This document shows positions 1 to 11,118 of a stretch of DNA of 64,000 nt, piece by piece. Within the stretch, counting starts at the first letter, position 1; every line of letters starts with the position of its first letter. The stretch comes from Nonomuraea harbinensis (GTDB lineage: Bacteria; Actinomycetota; Actinomycetes; Streptosporangiales; Streptosporangiaceae), in assembly GCF_019396385.1 (NCBI RefSeq), contig NZ_JAHKRN010000006.1, positions 205,522 through 269,521 on the forward strand, written 5' to 3'. Under the pieces are notes generated by a model, which was given only the letters and a program-made list of their open reading frames with translations, ran no database searches and had not been told where the DNA came from. A program made the position numbers and the translations under genes.

Positions 1-1
1 C

Positions 2-1276
<1,275 letters not shown>

Positions 1277-1285
1277 GGGCGGGTC

Positions 1286-3424
1286 TCAGTCGAAACGCGG
1301 GCCGCCGTCGCCGTCGCCGTCGGTGGCGGCCGTCGGCTCGGGGACGGACTCCTCGACGGACGGCGGCCCGAAGTCCTGGTCGAACGTTTCTGACCGGCGG
1401 GCGTCGTCCTCAGGTTCCAGGTCGGCGGGCGGCTCCTCGTCCGTGAACGGCGGCTGGGTCGGCTCGGCCGTGGGCCCCTCGTCCCACTGCTCCGGCTCGC
1501 GGGACCGCGTGTCGTCGCGCCAGCCGCGATCCTGGTCGCGCGGCTGGTCGTAGCCGCGCGCGTGGCCCACGCCCTGCGGCTCGGGGAACTGCTCGACCGG
1601 CTCGCCGTCCATGGCCTCGGCCATGAACGCCCGCCACACCTGGGCGGGCAGCTGGCCGCCGAACTGGACCCCGTAGCCGGGGATGTCCACGGTCTCGTTG
1701 TCGTCGCGGAACATGTTGACGGCGGTCGCGAGCTGCGGCGTGAACCCGTTGAACCACACGGCCTTGGAGTCGTCGGTGGTGCCCGTCTTCCCCGCCACGG
1801 GACGGTCGTAGAGGCGGGCGGCGGTGCCGGTGCCGTACTCGACGACCTGCCGCATGGCGTAGACGGCGTCGGCGGCGGCCCCCTTGCCGATCGCCTGGGA
1901 GGCGGCGGGCTTGACGACGTCCTTCACCCCGTCGGCGTCGGTGACCGACTTGATCACGTGGGTCTCCATGTGGACGCCGGCGTTGGCGAGGGTCCCGAAA
2001 CCGGCGGCGTTCTGCACGGCGCTGACCGAGGCCACGCCGAGCGGGAACGAGGCGGCGTCCACGTGCTGTTCGAGCTGCTCGGCCGGGATGCCCATGGCCT
2101 CGGCGGTGGCGGCCACCTTGCGCGGCCCGACCTTCTGGGCCAGGTCCACGAACGCGGTGTTGACCGAGTTGCGGATGGCGCTCACCAGGTCGATCTGGCC
2201 GTAGGAGCGGCCGCCGTCGTTGGGGATGGGATGGTCCGGATCGGCCGCCACGCGCATCGGCGAGTTGCCGTCGACCCTGGTCGACAGGCTCAGCCCGTTG
2301 TCCAGCGCCGCCGCCAGCGTGTAGGGCTTGAAGGTGGACCCGGCCATGACCTTGGCCGAGAACGCGTTGTCGTACTGGGACTTGTCGGGGTTGCCGCCGT
2401 AGAAGGCGACCACCTCGCCCGTGTCGGGGGCGACGGCCGCCAGCCCGGTGCGCACCTTCTTCGGCGTGGCCTGCGGCAGCGTGCCCTTCACCGCCCGCTC
2501 GGCCGCCTCCATGAGCTTCTTGTCGAACGTGGTGACGATCTTCAGCCCGCCGCCGTTGATGTCCTCGTCGCTGTAGCCGCGCCGGTTGAGCTCGTCGGTG
2601 ACCTGCTGGAGCATGTACTGAGCCTGGCCCTTGAGCTGGAACGGCTTCTTCGGCTCCTTGAGCTCGGGGAAGCGCTGCGCGGCCGCCTCGTCGGCGCCGA
2701 GCGCGCCGGTCTCGGTCATGGCCCTGATCACCGACTGCCAGCGGGCCTTCGCCGCGTCGAGGTCGGCGCCCTCCGGGTCGGCGAACCGGGACGGCTGCTG
2801 GATCACCGAGGCCAGGTAGGCGCCCTGGGCCACGTCGAGATCGTCGACGCCCTTGCCGAAGTAGGCCTGGGCGGCTGCCTGCACGCCGTTGGCGCCCCGG
2901 CCGAAGTAGATCGTGTTGAGGTACTGCTCCAGCACCCAGTCCTTGGACTGGGACTGGTCGACCTTGATCGAGATCATGATCTCTTTGGCCTTGCGGACCA
3001 CCGAGCGTTCCTGGCTCAGGCCGCTGTAGTAGTTGCGCACGAGCTGCTGGGTGATGGTGGAGCCGCCCTGGAGCTGCTGCCCGGTGACGGTGGACCACAG
3101 GGCTCGCGCGGTGCCCTTGACCGAGACGCCGCTGTCTTCGTAGAAGGAGCGGTTCTCGGCGGCGATGACGGCGTCGCGCACGTGCCGGGGCACCTTGGCC
3201 AGCTCGACGTTCCTGCGGTCGATGCCCTGCCGGGCGATGACGGTCTTGCCGTCGCGGTAGTAGATGACCGAACCCTGGGCCGTCGCGTCCTCCTGCGTGC
3301 TGTCGGGGATGGGCGTCAGCGCCCACGCGACGCCGAACAGCGCCGCCAGCACCAGGACCCCCGCCGCGACCACGATCAGCAGCCAACGGAGCACTCGCCG
3401 TTTTCGCATCGCCGTCTTCACCAC
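1286..3424 (-). CDS. Class A penicillin-binding protein (transglycosylase/transpeptidase)
   Basis: Bifunctional peptidoglycan synthase of 712 residues that polymerises lipid II glycan and cross-links stem peptides outside the membrane. A basic N-terminus and one membrane anchor (about residues 11-35) precede a GT51 domain with the catalytic stretch AAENRSFYEDSG and QGGSTITQQL. The transpeptidase domain has the SxxK motif STFK, the SxN motif SVN and KTGTT. A Pro/Glu/Asp-rich tail of about 100 residues follows, typical of actinobacterial PonA-like proteins. I chose GTG 3424 because GGGGAGG lies 9 bases upstream; the open frame extends further but lacks a ribosome site. It runs convergently into the DUF255 gene. 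Confidence 0.93.
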   Translation of the reverse strand: MVKTAMRKRRVLRWLLIVVAAGVLVLAALFGVAWALTPIPDSTQEDATAQGSVIYYRDGKTVIARQGIDRRNVELAKVPRHVRDAVIAAENRSFYEDSGVSVKGTARALWSTVTGQQLQGGSTITQQLVRNYYSGLSQERSVVRKAKEIMISIKVDQSQSKDWVLEQYLNTIYFGRGANGVQAAAQAYFGKGVDDLDVAQGAYLASVIQQPSRFADPEGADLDAAKARWQSVIRAMTETGALGADEAAAQRFPELKEPKKPFQLKGQAQYMLQQVTDELNRRGYSDEDINGGGLKIVTTFDKKLMEAAERAVKGTLPQATPKKVRTGLAAVAPDTGEVVAFYGGNPDKSQYDNAFSAKVMAGSTFKPYTLAAALDNGLSLSTRVDGNSPMRVAADPDHPIPNDGGRSYGQIDLVSAIRNSVNTAFVDLAQKVGPRKVAATAEAMGIPAEQLEQHVDAASFPLGVASVSAVQNAAGFGTLANAGVHMETHVIKSVTDADGVKDVVKPAASQAIGKGAAADAVYAMRQVVEYGTGTAARLYDRPVAGKTGTTDDSKAVWFNGFTPQLATAVNMFRDDNETVDIPGYGVQFGGQLPAQVWRAFMAEAMDGEPVEQFPEPQGVGHARGYDQPRDQDRGWRDDTRSREPEQWDEGPTAEPTQPPFTDEEPPADLEPEDDARRSETFDQDFGPPSVEESVPEPTAATDGDGDGGPRFD

Positions 3425-3510
3425 CCGGTCACGCCTCCCCGACCCCCCGTCATCTGGGCGAACGTCAAGGGTAAGCGCTCGATAACGGTGCCTCGTCCCT
3501 TCGGGTGATG

Positions 3511-5209
<1,699 letters not shown>

Positions 5210-5293
5210 ACCGGGTTCCCGTGAGCGGGTGGCGATCAGAGGTTGACCGAGCGTACTCTTCTGATCACTGATCGGAAGGGGGCGCTCCCGCTC

Positions 5294-6733
5294 ATGGGGT
5301 CGATGACACAGCGGGCCGCCGCGCTGCTGGCCACGCTGAGCCTGCTGGCGTGCGGCGCGACGGACCGGCCGTCCGAAGGGGCGACCGGTGCCGACTCGGG
5401 CTCCCCGCGGACCGCCGCGCCGGCCGGGCCGACGCGGGGCGCGCCCGGCATCGGCGACCCCGACTTCCCGCTCGACGGCAACGGCGGCTATGACGTCGCC
5501 CACTACGCGCTGAAGATCGGCTACGTGCCGGAGAGCAAACACCTCGACGGCGAGGCGACGGTCCGGGCGACGGCCACCCAGTCGCTGTCGCGCTTCAACC
5601 TCGACCTGCGCGGGTTCGAGGTGAGCGGGGTGTCCGTCGACGGCGCCGCCGCCACGTTCTCCCGCGAGGGCGACGAGCTGTCCGTCACTCCCGCCCGGCC
5701 GCTGGCGCGCGGGGCCGCCTTCGCGGTGAAGGTGACCTACTCCGGGGTGCCGCAGCCGGTGCGCGGCTCGTCCAACCTCGGCTCCTACGGGTTCATCCCG
5801 ACCGGGGACGGCGCGTTCGTCGCGTGCGAGCCCAACGGCGCCAGGACCTGGTTCCCGGCCAACGACCACCCGGCCGACAAGGCCACCTTCGACTTCGAGA
5901 TCACGGTGCCCGCCGGGGTGACCGTGCTGGCCAACGGCGAGCTGGTGAGCCGCGAGCCGGCCGCCGGCGGCGGCACCACGTTCACCTGGCGCGAGTCCCA
6001 CCCGATGGTCACCTACCTGGCCACGGCCACCATGGGCGAGTTCCAGCTCCGCGAGGGCAGAACCCCGGGCGGCATCCGCAACCTGGCGGCGGTCGACCCG
6101 CGCTTCGCCGGCGAGCTCGGCGACCTCTACACGAGGTCGGGCCAGATCACCGACCACTGGGTGACGGTCTTCGGCCCCTACCCGTTCTCGTCCACCGGCG
6201 GCGTGGTCGACGACTTCTCGGCGGGCTACGCGCTGGAGAACCAGACCAAGCCCATGTACGGCGGTTTCAGGCCCGACCAGTCGATCATCGCGCACGAGCT
6301 GGCCCACCAGTGGTTCGGCAACAGCCTCAGCATCGAGCGCTGGGAGGACCTCTGGCTCAACGAGGGGTTCGCCACCTACGCCGAGTGGCTGTGGACCGAG
6401 CACACCGGCGGCGACACGGCCGACGAGCGCTTCCGGGCCGGCCACGACCGGCCGGCGGGCGACCCGATCTGGTCCTACCCGCCGGGCGACGCCCGGCCCG
6501 ACGACCTGTTCAACGAGTCCGTCTACCTCCGTGGCGCGATGACGCTGCACGCCCTGCGCGAGAAGATCGGCGACGACACGTTCTTCCGGCTGCTCAAGAC
6601 CTGGACGGCGGAGCACGAGCACGGCAGCGTGACGACGGAGGAGTTCACGGCGCTGGCCGAGCGGCTGTCCGGCAAGCAGCTCGACTCCCTTTTCGACGCC
6701 TGGCTCTTCCAGCCCCGCCGCCCGGCGGCCTGA
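5294..6733 (+). CDS. M1-family metallopeptidase, secreted lipoprotein
   Basis: Zinc aminopeptidase of 479 residues. The N-terminus is a lipoprotein signal ending LSLLACG with Cys20 as the lipid-anchored residue, so it should act on the outer face of the membrane. The gluzincin motif is intact: His334-Glu-Leu-Ala-His338 and Glu357 (HEXXH-18-E), plus a GALEN-like substrate loop (GYALENQT). An N-terminal beta-sandwich precedes the catalytic domain; the large C-terminal helical domain of PepN is missing, as in short actinobacterial members. ATG 5294 has AAGGGGG 11 bases upstream; ATG 5303 is an alternative. Preferred substrates are unknown. Confidence 0.9.
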   Translation: MGSMTQRAAALLATLSLLACGATDRPSEGATGADSGSPRTAAPAGPTRGAPGIGDPDFPLDGNGGYDVAHYALKIGYVPESKHLDGEATVRATATQSLSRFNLDLRGFEVSGVSVDGAAATFSREGDELSVTPARPLARGAAFAVKVTYSGVPQPVRGSSNLGSYGFIPTGDGAFVACEPNGARTWFPANDHPADKATFDFEITVPAGVTVLANGELVSREPAAGGGTTFTWRESHPMVTYLATATMGEFQLREGRTPGGIRNLAAVDPRFAGELGDLYTRSGQITDHWVTVFGPYPFSSTGGVVDDFSAGYALENQTKPMYGGFRPDQSIIAHELAHQWFGNSLSIERWEDLWLNEGFATYAEWLWTEHTGGDTADERFRAGHDRPAGDPIWSYPPGDARPDDLFNESVYLRGAMTLHALREKIGDDTFFRLLKTWTAEHEHGSVTTEEFTALAERLSGKQLDSLFDAWLFQPRRPAA

Positions 6734-6856
6734 CCACTCGCCGGGCTTGCCCGCGTCCCGCAGCTCGTGAATCGGTGCCGTCGGTGTTCTCGCTCACCGC
6801 GCAGGCCGCGCTCGCGGTGCCGATCAGCGTCGGCACGGCGACCGCCGCCGCCGCGC

Positions 6857-7375
6857 TCAGCACCAGCCGACGGCCCTCATGACGGCCGCGGCCGCGCTGG
6901 TCACCGAGCGCTCTCCCGCGTCCACCACCACGTCCTCGACCCGGGCCGCCACGAGGATGTCATCGAGCGCGCCGGAGCGGTCGAGATGCCAGCGCAACCC
7001 CGCCTCGTCACCCTCGTGGCGTCGCGCGAGGCGCTGGCGGACGACGGGGATCGGGACCCGCAACCGGCACACCGTGAGGTTTACGCCGACGGCCTCCTGG
7101 TGGCGCCGGCGCTCGTCCCGTGACTCGACGACACCGGCCAGCACGAGCCGTCGCGCTCCGGCCTCCAGGTGGTTGCGCGCGACGTCGCGCAGGTTGCGCA
7201 GGGTGAGTTCGAGATTGAACGGGTCGTCCGCCGGGGCGGGCCAGGACCGGCGGAGCCAGTCGAGGTCGATGACCGCGTGCGGGATCCCGGCGGCGGCGAG
7301 GAGATCACCGGCCGCGTCCGCGACCGACGTCTTGCCGGCCCCCACGGTCCCGGTGATCAGCAGAGCGGCGGGCAT
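6857..7375 (-). CDS. P-loop ATPase / small kinase-like protein
   Basis: Protein of 172 residues with a Walker A motif at residues 9-16 (GTVGAGKT). The layout resembles adenylate/shikimate-kinase-like or APS-kinase-like P-loop proteins: a DLDWLRR acidic patch after strand 2 and an R-rich lid region (RQRLARRHEGDE). No signature identifies the phosphate acceptor, so the substrate is unknown. ATG 7375 directly starts the P-loop strand and no Shine-Dalgarno sequence is visible; CACCCT lies 6 bases upstream, a weak match to the leaderless pattern of this window. It sits alone between the M1 peptidase and the ROK gene. Confidence 0.75.
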   Translation of the reverse strand: MPAALLITGTVGAGKTSVADAAGDLLAAAGIPHAVIDLDWLRRSWPAPADDPFNLELTLRNLRDVARNHLEAGARRLVLAGVVESRDERRRHQEAVGVNLTVCRLRVPIPVVRQRLARRHEGDEAGLRWHLDRSGALDDILVAARVEDVVVDAGERSVTSAAAAVMRAVGWC

Positions 7376-7415
7376 CCGACCAGGGTGGCAGACGACGGCC
7401 GCGAGCGGTAACCGG

Positions 7416-8354
7416 TCAGTACGTGTCGCTCGCGAGGATCAGGGCGGCGGCGCCGATCAGGCCCGCGTCCTGGCCGAGCGACGCGGGCACCACCCGCAGG
7501 CGGCGGGCGAACTCCATCCGGGCGTGCTCCCGCAGCGCCTCCTCCAGCGGGCCGAACAGCGGCTCCCCGGCCTGTGACAGGCCGCCGCCGATGGTGACCA
7601 GGTCCAGGTCGCACAGGTGGGTGGCGGAGGCGATGGCGATCCCGAGCGCCCGGCCCGCCCTGCGCATGGCGGCCACGGCCACCTCGTCACCCGCCCGCGC
7701 GTCCGCCGCCAGCATCCGGGCGGTGACGGCCCGCTCCTCCCGGTAGTCCCCCTGAGCCGCGGGATCGCCCGGGGTCCAGCCGCGGCCGAGCGCCCAGGCG
7801 GTCAGGGCGGGGCCGCGGGCGACCGCTTCCAGGCAGCCGTGGCCGCCGCAGCCGCACGGCGGCCCGCCGTCCGGCTCCACCACCACGTGCCCGATGTGCC
7901 CAGCGTTGCCGGTGCCGCCGTCGACCAGCCGCCCGCCGAGGACGAGCCCGCCGCCGACACCGGTCGAGACCACCATGCCCAGCATGTCCGCCACGCCCCG
8001 CCCGGCGCCGCGCCAGTGTTCGGCCACCGCCAGGCAGATGGCGTCGTTGTGGACCCGTACCGGAACCCCGGGGAACAGCCCGGAGAGCCGGGCACGCAAC
8101 GGGAAGCCCCGCCAGCCGGGGATGTTGAGAGGTGAGACCACGCCGGACGGCCACTCCATCGGCCCGCCGCAGCCGACGCCCACGCCCGCGACCCCGTCGG
8201 AGAGCGGGCCGATCACCTCGCGCAGGGCCCGCCAGAGCGTCTCGGCGTCCGCGTCCTGCGGGGTCGCCGCACGCCTGATCTCCACGATCGCGCCCTCGGG
8301 GGACACCCGGGCGGCCGCCAGCTTGGTCCCGCCGACGTCGACCGCCAGGATCAC
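7416..8354 (-). CDS. ROK-family sugar kinase (glucokinase-like)
   Basis: Kinase of 312 residues. The ATP phosphate-binding loop DVGGTKLAA is at the N-terminus, and the ROK zinc motif CGCGGHGCLE with the preceding HIGH is present, so it should be an active sugar or N-acetyl-sugar kinase. It is not a ROK repressor because no HTH domain precedes it. The start is GTG 8354, which overlaps the stop of the FIST-domain gene by four bases (GTGA), so the two are translationally coupled. The long open frame extending to 9401 is the shadow of the FIST gene. The sugar specificity cannot be read from the sequence. Confidence 0.9.
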   Translation of the reverse strand: MILAVDVGGTKLAAARVSPEGAIVEIRRAATPQDADAETLWRALREVIGPLSDGVAGVGVGCGGPMEWPSGVVSPLNIPGWRGFPLRARLSGLFPGVPVRVHNDAICLAVAEHWRGAGRGVADMLGMVVSTGVGGGLVLGGRLVDGGTGNAGHIGHVVVEPDGGPPCGCGGHGCLEAVARGPALTAWALGRGWTPGDPAAQGDYREERAVTARMLAADARAGDEVAVAAMRRAGRALGIAIASATHLCDLDLVTIGGGLSQAGEPLFGPLEEALREHARMEFARRLRVVPASLGQDAGLIGAAALILASDTY

Positions 8355-9532
8355 TCTCCGCCCGCCGAGGAGAACACCAGGACCGACGCCGTGAACCCGT
8401 GCACGTGGTTGTGCCCGCCCACCGGCCCCACCTCGCCGGCCGCGAAGAAGCCCGCCACGCCGATCGGCCCCAACGTGTCGCGCAGCGCCAGCGGGTCGTG
8501 GTCGGCGGTGCCGAACATCGCCGACCCGCGCCCGTTGCACGAGAACAGCAGCGCCCCGTCGACCCGGCCCAGCTCCTGCCGGTGCGCGTCGAGCATGTCG
8601 TACAGGTCCTCGTCGGCGGTGGCCGCGTCGCGCACCTGGAAGCGCACCGTACGGCCGATCTCCACGATGTCGCCGATGGCCACCGCCTCGCGCTCCGGGT
8701 CGATGCCGATCACGCCGCGGATCAGGAAGTCGCCGCGCTCGTGGCGCTCGGCGTACTCGTCCATGGCGAGCCCGATCTGCAGCCCGGCGGCGACCAGCTC
8801 GCGGTCGTCCTCGTCCAGGTCGGTGACGATGTCTTCCAGCCGGGACAGCGCGGGCTGCCCGGCCAGCTCCAGCAGCAGGTTCTCCTCGGCGCGGGTGACG
8901 ACCATGTTGGGCCCGATCGGCCGGCAGCCCTGGCTGACCACGGTGGTCACGTTGACGGACCCGCTGATCAGGACGCCGATGGCGCCCTCGGTGTACATCT
9001 CGCCGTCGGCGAACAGCCGCACGGAGCCGCGCCCCTGCACCCCGTTGGCCAGCCCGCCGACCAGCGGCAGGTCGCCGAGCACGTCCATGGAGCGCTCGAC
9101 GAAGGCGTCGGCCGGGAACGAGTACGGGTCGGCCAGCAGGATCGCCACGTGGTCGTCGGGGCTGCGCTCGGGCAGCCCGACCACCACGAACCGGTCCTCG
9201 GCCGTGAGCGTCTCCAGCGCGAACGTGGTCAGCTCGGCCCCTTCCAGGGTGGCCGCCCAGGCGCTCACGGAGGGCGTCAGCTCCACCCCGGTGTCGCCGC
9301 CGATCACGCCGGTGGCGCTGCAGCCGATCACGTGCGCGTCGGGCGCCATCCGCATCGCGCGCTCGCCCGCTCTGGCCACGTCGTCGGGGTCGTCGCCGCA
9401 CACGAAGAAGCAGACCAGGTCAGCCTGGCCGCTGAGTCGCGACAGGGCCTGGTTCACGGCCCTCTCCGCGGCTCCCACCAGGTCGGAGTCCACGGCGAGG
9501 CCGTCGGCGAAGCGGCTTGTCATCACTGCCAC
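8351..9532 (-). CDS. FIST-domain sensory protein
   Basis: Soluble protein of about 393 residues with a FIST N domain (DLVCFFVCGDD, HVIGCSATGVIG) followed by FIST_C (SGSVNVTTVVSQGCRPIG, LLFSCNGRG). FIST proteins are thought to bind small ligands, possibly amino acids, and are often fused to or beside signalling modules. GTG 9532 has GAGGGAGG eight bases upstream and is preferred over ATG 9559. It is the first gene of a two-gene unit with the ROK kinase, an unusual pairing that suggests nutrient sensing linked to sugar phosphorylation (inference). Confidence 0.85.
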   Translation of the reverse strand: MAVMTSRFADGLAVDSDLVGAAERAVNQALSRLSGQADLVCFFVCGDDPDDVARAGERAMRMAPDAHVIGCSATGVIGGDTGVELTPSVSAWAATLEGAELTTFALETLTAEDRFVVVGLPERSPDDHVAILLADPYSFPADAFVERSMDVLGDLPLVGGLANGVQGRGSVRLFADGEMYTEGAIGVLISGSVNVTTVVSQGCRPIGPNMVVTRAEENLLLELAGQPALSRLEDIVTDLDEDDRELVAAGLQIGLAMDEYAERHERGDFLIRGVIGIDPEREAVAIGDIVEIGRTVRFQVRDAATADEDLYDMLDAHRQELGRVDGALLFSCNGRGSAMFGTADHDPLALRDTLGPIGVAGFFAAGEVGPVGGHNHVHGFTASVLVFSSAGGE

Positions 9533-9682
9533 GCGTCTCGCCTCCCTCTGCTGGTCCAAGTACCCTAGGCCCGATTCTCCCCACTAACGGACCGAGCACG
9601 CATACGAACCGTGACGGAATAGCCGAGATCCTGATATCTCCACCAGATGCGAAACTCCCTGCCGCATCGCGTCCGGGGGACG

Positions 9683-9688
9683 TAGTCT
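9683..9688 (+). promoter_or_regulatory. -10-like TAGTCT before a leaderless start
   Basis: TAGTCT lies 7 bases before GTG 9696 and no ribosome binding site lies at a normal distance, so transcription may begin at the start codon of the AAA+ gene. Confidence 0.5.
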
Positions 9689-9695
9689 CGATCCC

Positions 9696-11087
9696 GTGCA
9701 TCAGCCTCGTATTCTGCGCGAGTTGCGAGAGAGCGGCCACGTTCATCGCACCGTAAAAGCCGAGGTCCGCGAAAACCTGCTGGCCAAGCTCCGGGCGGGC
9801 GAGCCCCGCTTTCCCGGCATCGTGGGCTTCGACGACACTGTCCTGCCTCATCTCGAACGGGCGCTGCTCGCCGGTCACGATCTGGTCCTGCTCGGTGAGC
9901 GCGGCCAGGGCAAGACCCGGCTCATCCGCACCGTCGCCGGCCTCCTCGACGAGTGGACGCCCGTCGTCGAGGGCTGCGAGATCAACGACCATCCGTACGC
10001 GCCGGTCTGCGGACGCTGCCAGGCCCTGGCCGCCGAGCTGGGCGACGAGCTGCCCGTGGCCTGGAAGCACCGCGACGAGCGCTACGGCGAGAAGCTCGCC
10101 ACGCCCGACACCTCGGTCGGCGACCTGATCGGCGACATCGACCCCATCAAGATCGCGGAGGGCCGGCGGCTCGGCGACCCGGAGACCGTCCACTACGGCC
10201 TGGTGCCGCGCACCAACCGCGGCGTGTTCTCCGTCAACGAGCTGCCCGACCTGGCCGAGCGCATCCAGGTGTCGCTGCTCAACGTGCTGGAGGAGCGCGA
10301 CATCCAGGTCCGCGGCTACAACCTGCGGCTGCCGCTCGACATCCTGCTCATCGCCAGCGCCAACCCCGAGGACTACACCAACAGGGGCCGGATCATCACC
10401 CCGCTGAAGGACCGCTTCGGCGCCGAGATCCGCACCCACTACCCGACGTCGGTCGAGGACGAGCTGACGCTCATCCGCCAGGAGTCCGTGCCCGACATCG
10501 GGGCGGACGTCCCCGAGCACCTCGTCGAGGCCATCGCCCGCTTCACCCGCCTGGTGCGCGAGTCCACCGCCGTCGACGCCCGGTCGGGCGTGTCGGCCCG
10601 GTTCTCGATCGCGGCCGCCGAGACCGCCGCCGCCTCGGCCGTGCGCCGGGCCGCGCTGGCCGGCGAGGAGCAGCCGGTGGCGCGGGTGTGCGACCTCGGG
10701 CCCGGCGTCCACAGCCTGCGCGGCAAGGTGGAGTTCGAGGTCAGCGAGGAGGGCAGGGAGACCGAGATCCTCGCCCACCTGCTGCGCCGGGCCGTCGCCG
10801 AGACGTTCAGGAGCCGGCTGGGGGGCATGGACCTGTCGCCGCTGACCGACAAGTTCGCCGAGGGCAACCAGGTGGAGTCGGGTGAGCTGGTGCCGGCCGG
10901 AGAGCTGCTCCGCCGCATCGGCCCGGTCCAGGGGCTGGCCAAGATCATGTCCAGGCTGGGCATGGGCGCCGGTGACGAGTCGCCCGGTCACGCGGCCGCC
11001 GCCCTGGAGTTCACGCTGGAGGGCCTCTACCTGATGCGCCGGCTGTCGAAGGACGACCTCGACGGGGTCACGGTCTACCGGACATGA
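9696..11087 (+). CDS. AAA+ ATPase, magnesium-chelatase ChlI/MoxR type (Rv0958-like)
   Basis: AAA+ protein of 463 residues with Walker A GERGQGKT, and sensor 1 in the stretch LLIASANPEDYTNRG. It looks like the I subunit of magnesium chelatase but carries a Cys-containing insertion (EGCEIND, PVCGRCQAL) that could bind metal. Together with the VWA protein 31 bases downstream it forms the pair conserved in actinobacteria as Rv0958/Rv0959. Such pairs act like chelatase I and D subunits: the AAA+ ring hydrolyses ATP and the VWA partner recruits a target. No bacteriochlorophyll or cobalamin genes are nearby, so the target is unknown. GTG 9696 is probably leaderless. Confidence 0.88.
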   Translation: MHQPRILRELRESGHVHRTVKAEVRENLLAKLRAGEPRFPGIVGFDDTVLPHLERALLAGHDLVLLGERGQGKTRLIRTVAGLLDEWTPVVEGCEINDHPYAPVCGRCQALAAELGDELPVAWKHRDERYGEKLATPDTSVGDLIGDIDPIKIAEGRRLGDPETVHYGLVPRTNRGVFSVNELPDLAERIQVSLLNVLEERDIQVRGYNLRLPLDILLIASANPEDYTNRGRIITPLKDRFGAEIRTHYPTSVEDELTLIRQESVPDIGADVPEHLVEAIARFTRLVRESTAVDARSGVSARFSIAAAETAAASAVRRAALAGEEQPVARVCDLGPGVHSLRGKVEFEVSEEGRETEILAHLLRRAVAETFRSRLGGMDLSPLTDKFAEGNQVESGELVPAGELLRRIGPVQGLAKIMSRLGMGAGDESPGHAAAALEFTLEGLYLMRRLSKDDLDGVTVYRT

Positions 11088-11106
11088 CGGGCATCCCGGC
11101 TCGGGT

Positions 11107-11112
11107 TAGCGT
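11107..11112 (+). promoter_or_regulatory. -10-like TAGCGT before a leaderless start
   Basis: TAGCGT is 6 bases before GTG 11119, inside the 31-base gap after the AAA+ gene, so the VWA gene may have its own leaderless transcript in addition to readthrough. Confidence 0.45.
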
Positions 11113-11118
11113 GGGTTC

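Noticed and set aside
1562..3508. A 648-codon plus-strand frame
   Set aside because: Shadow of the penicillin-binding protein gene, with composition typical of an antisense frame.
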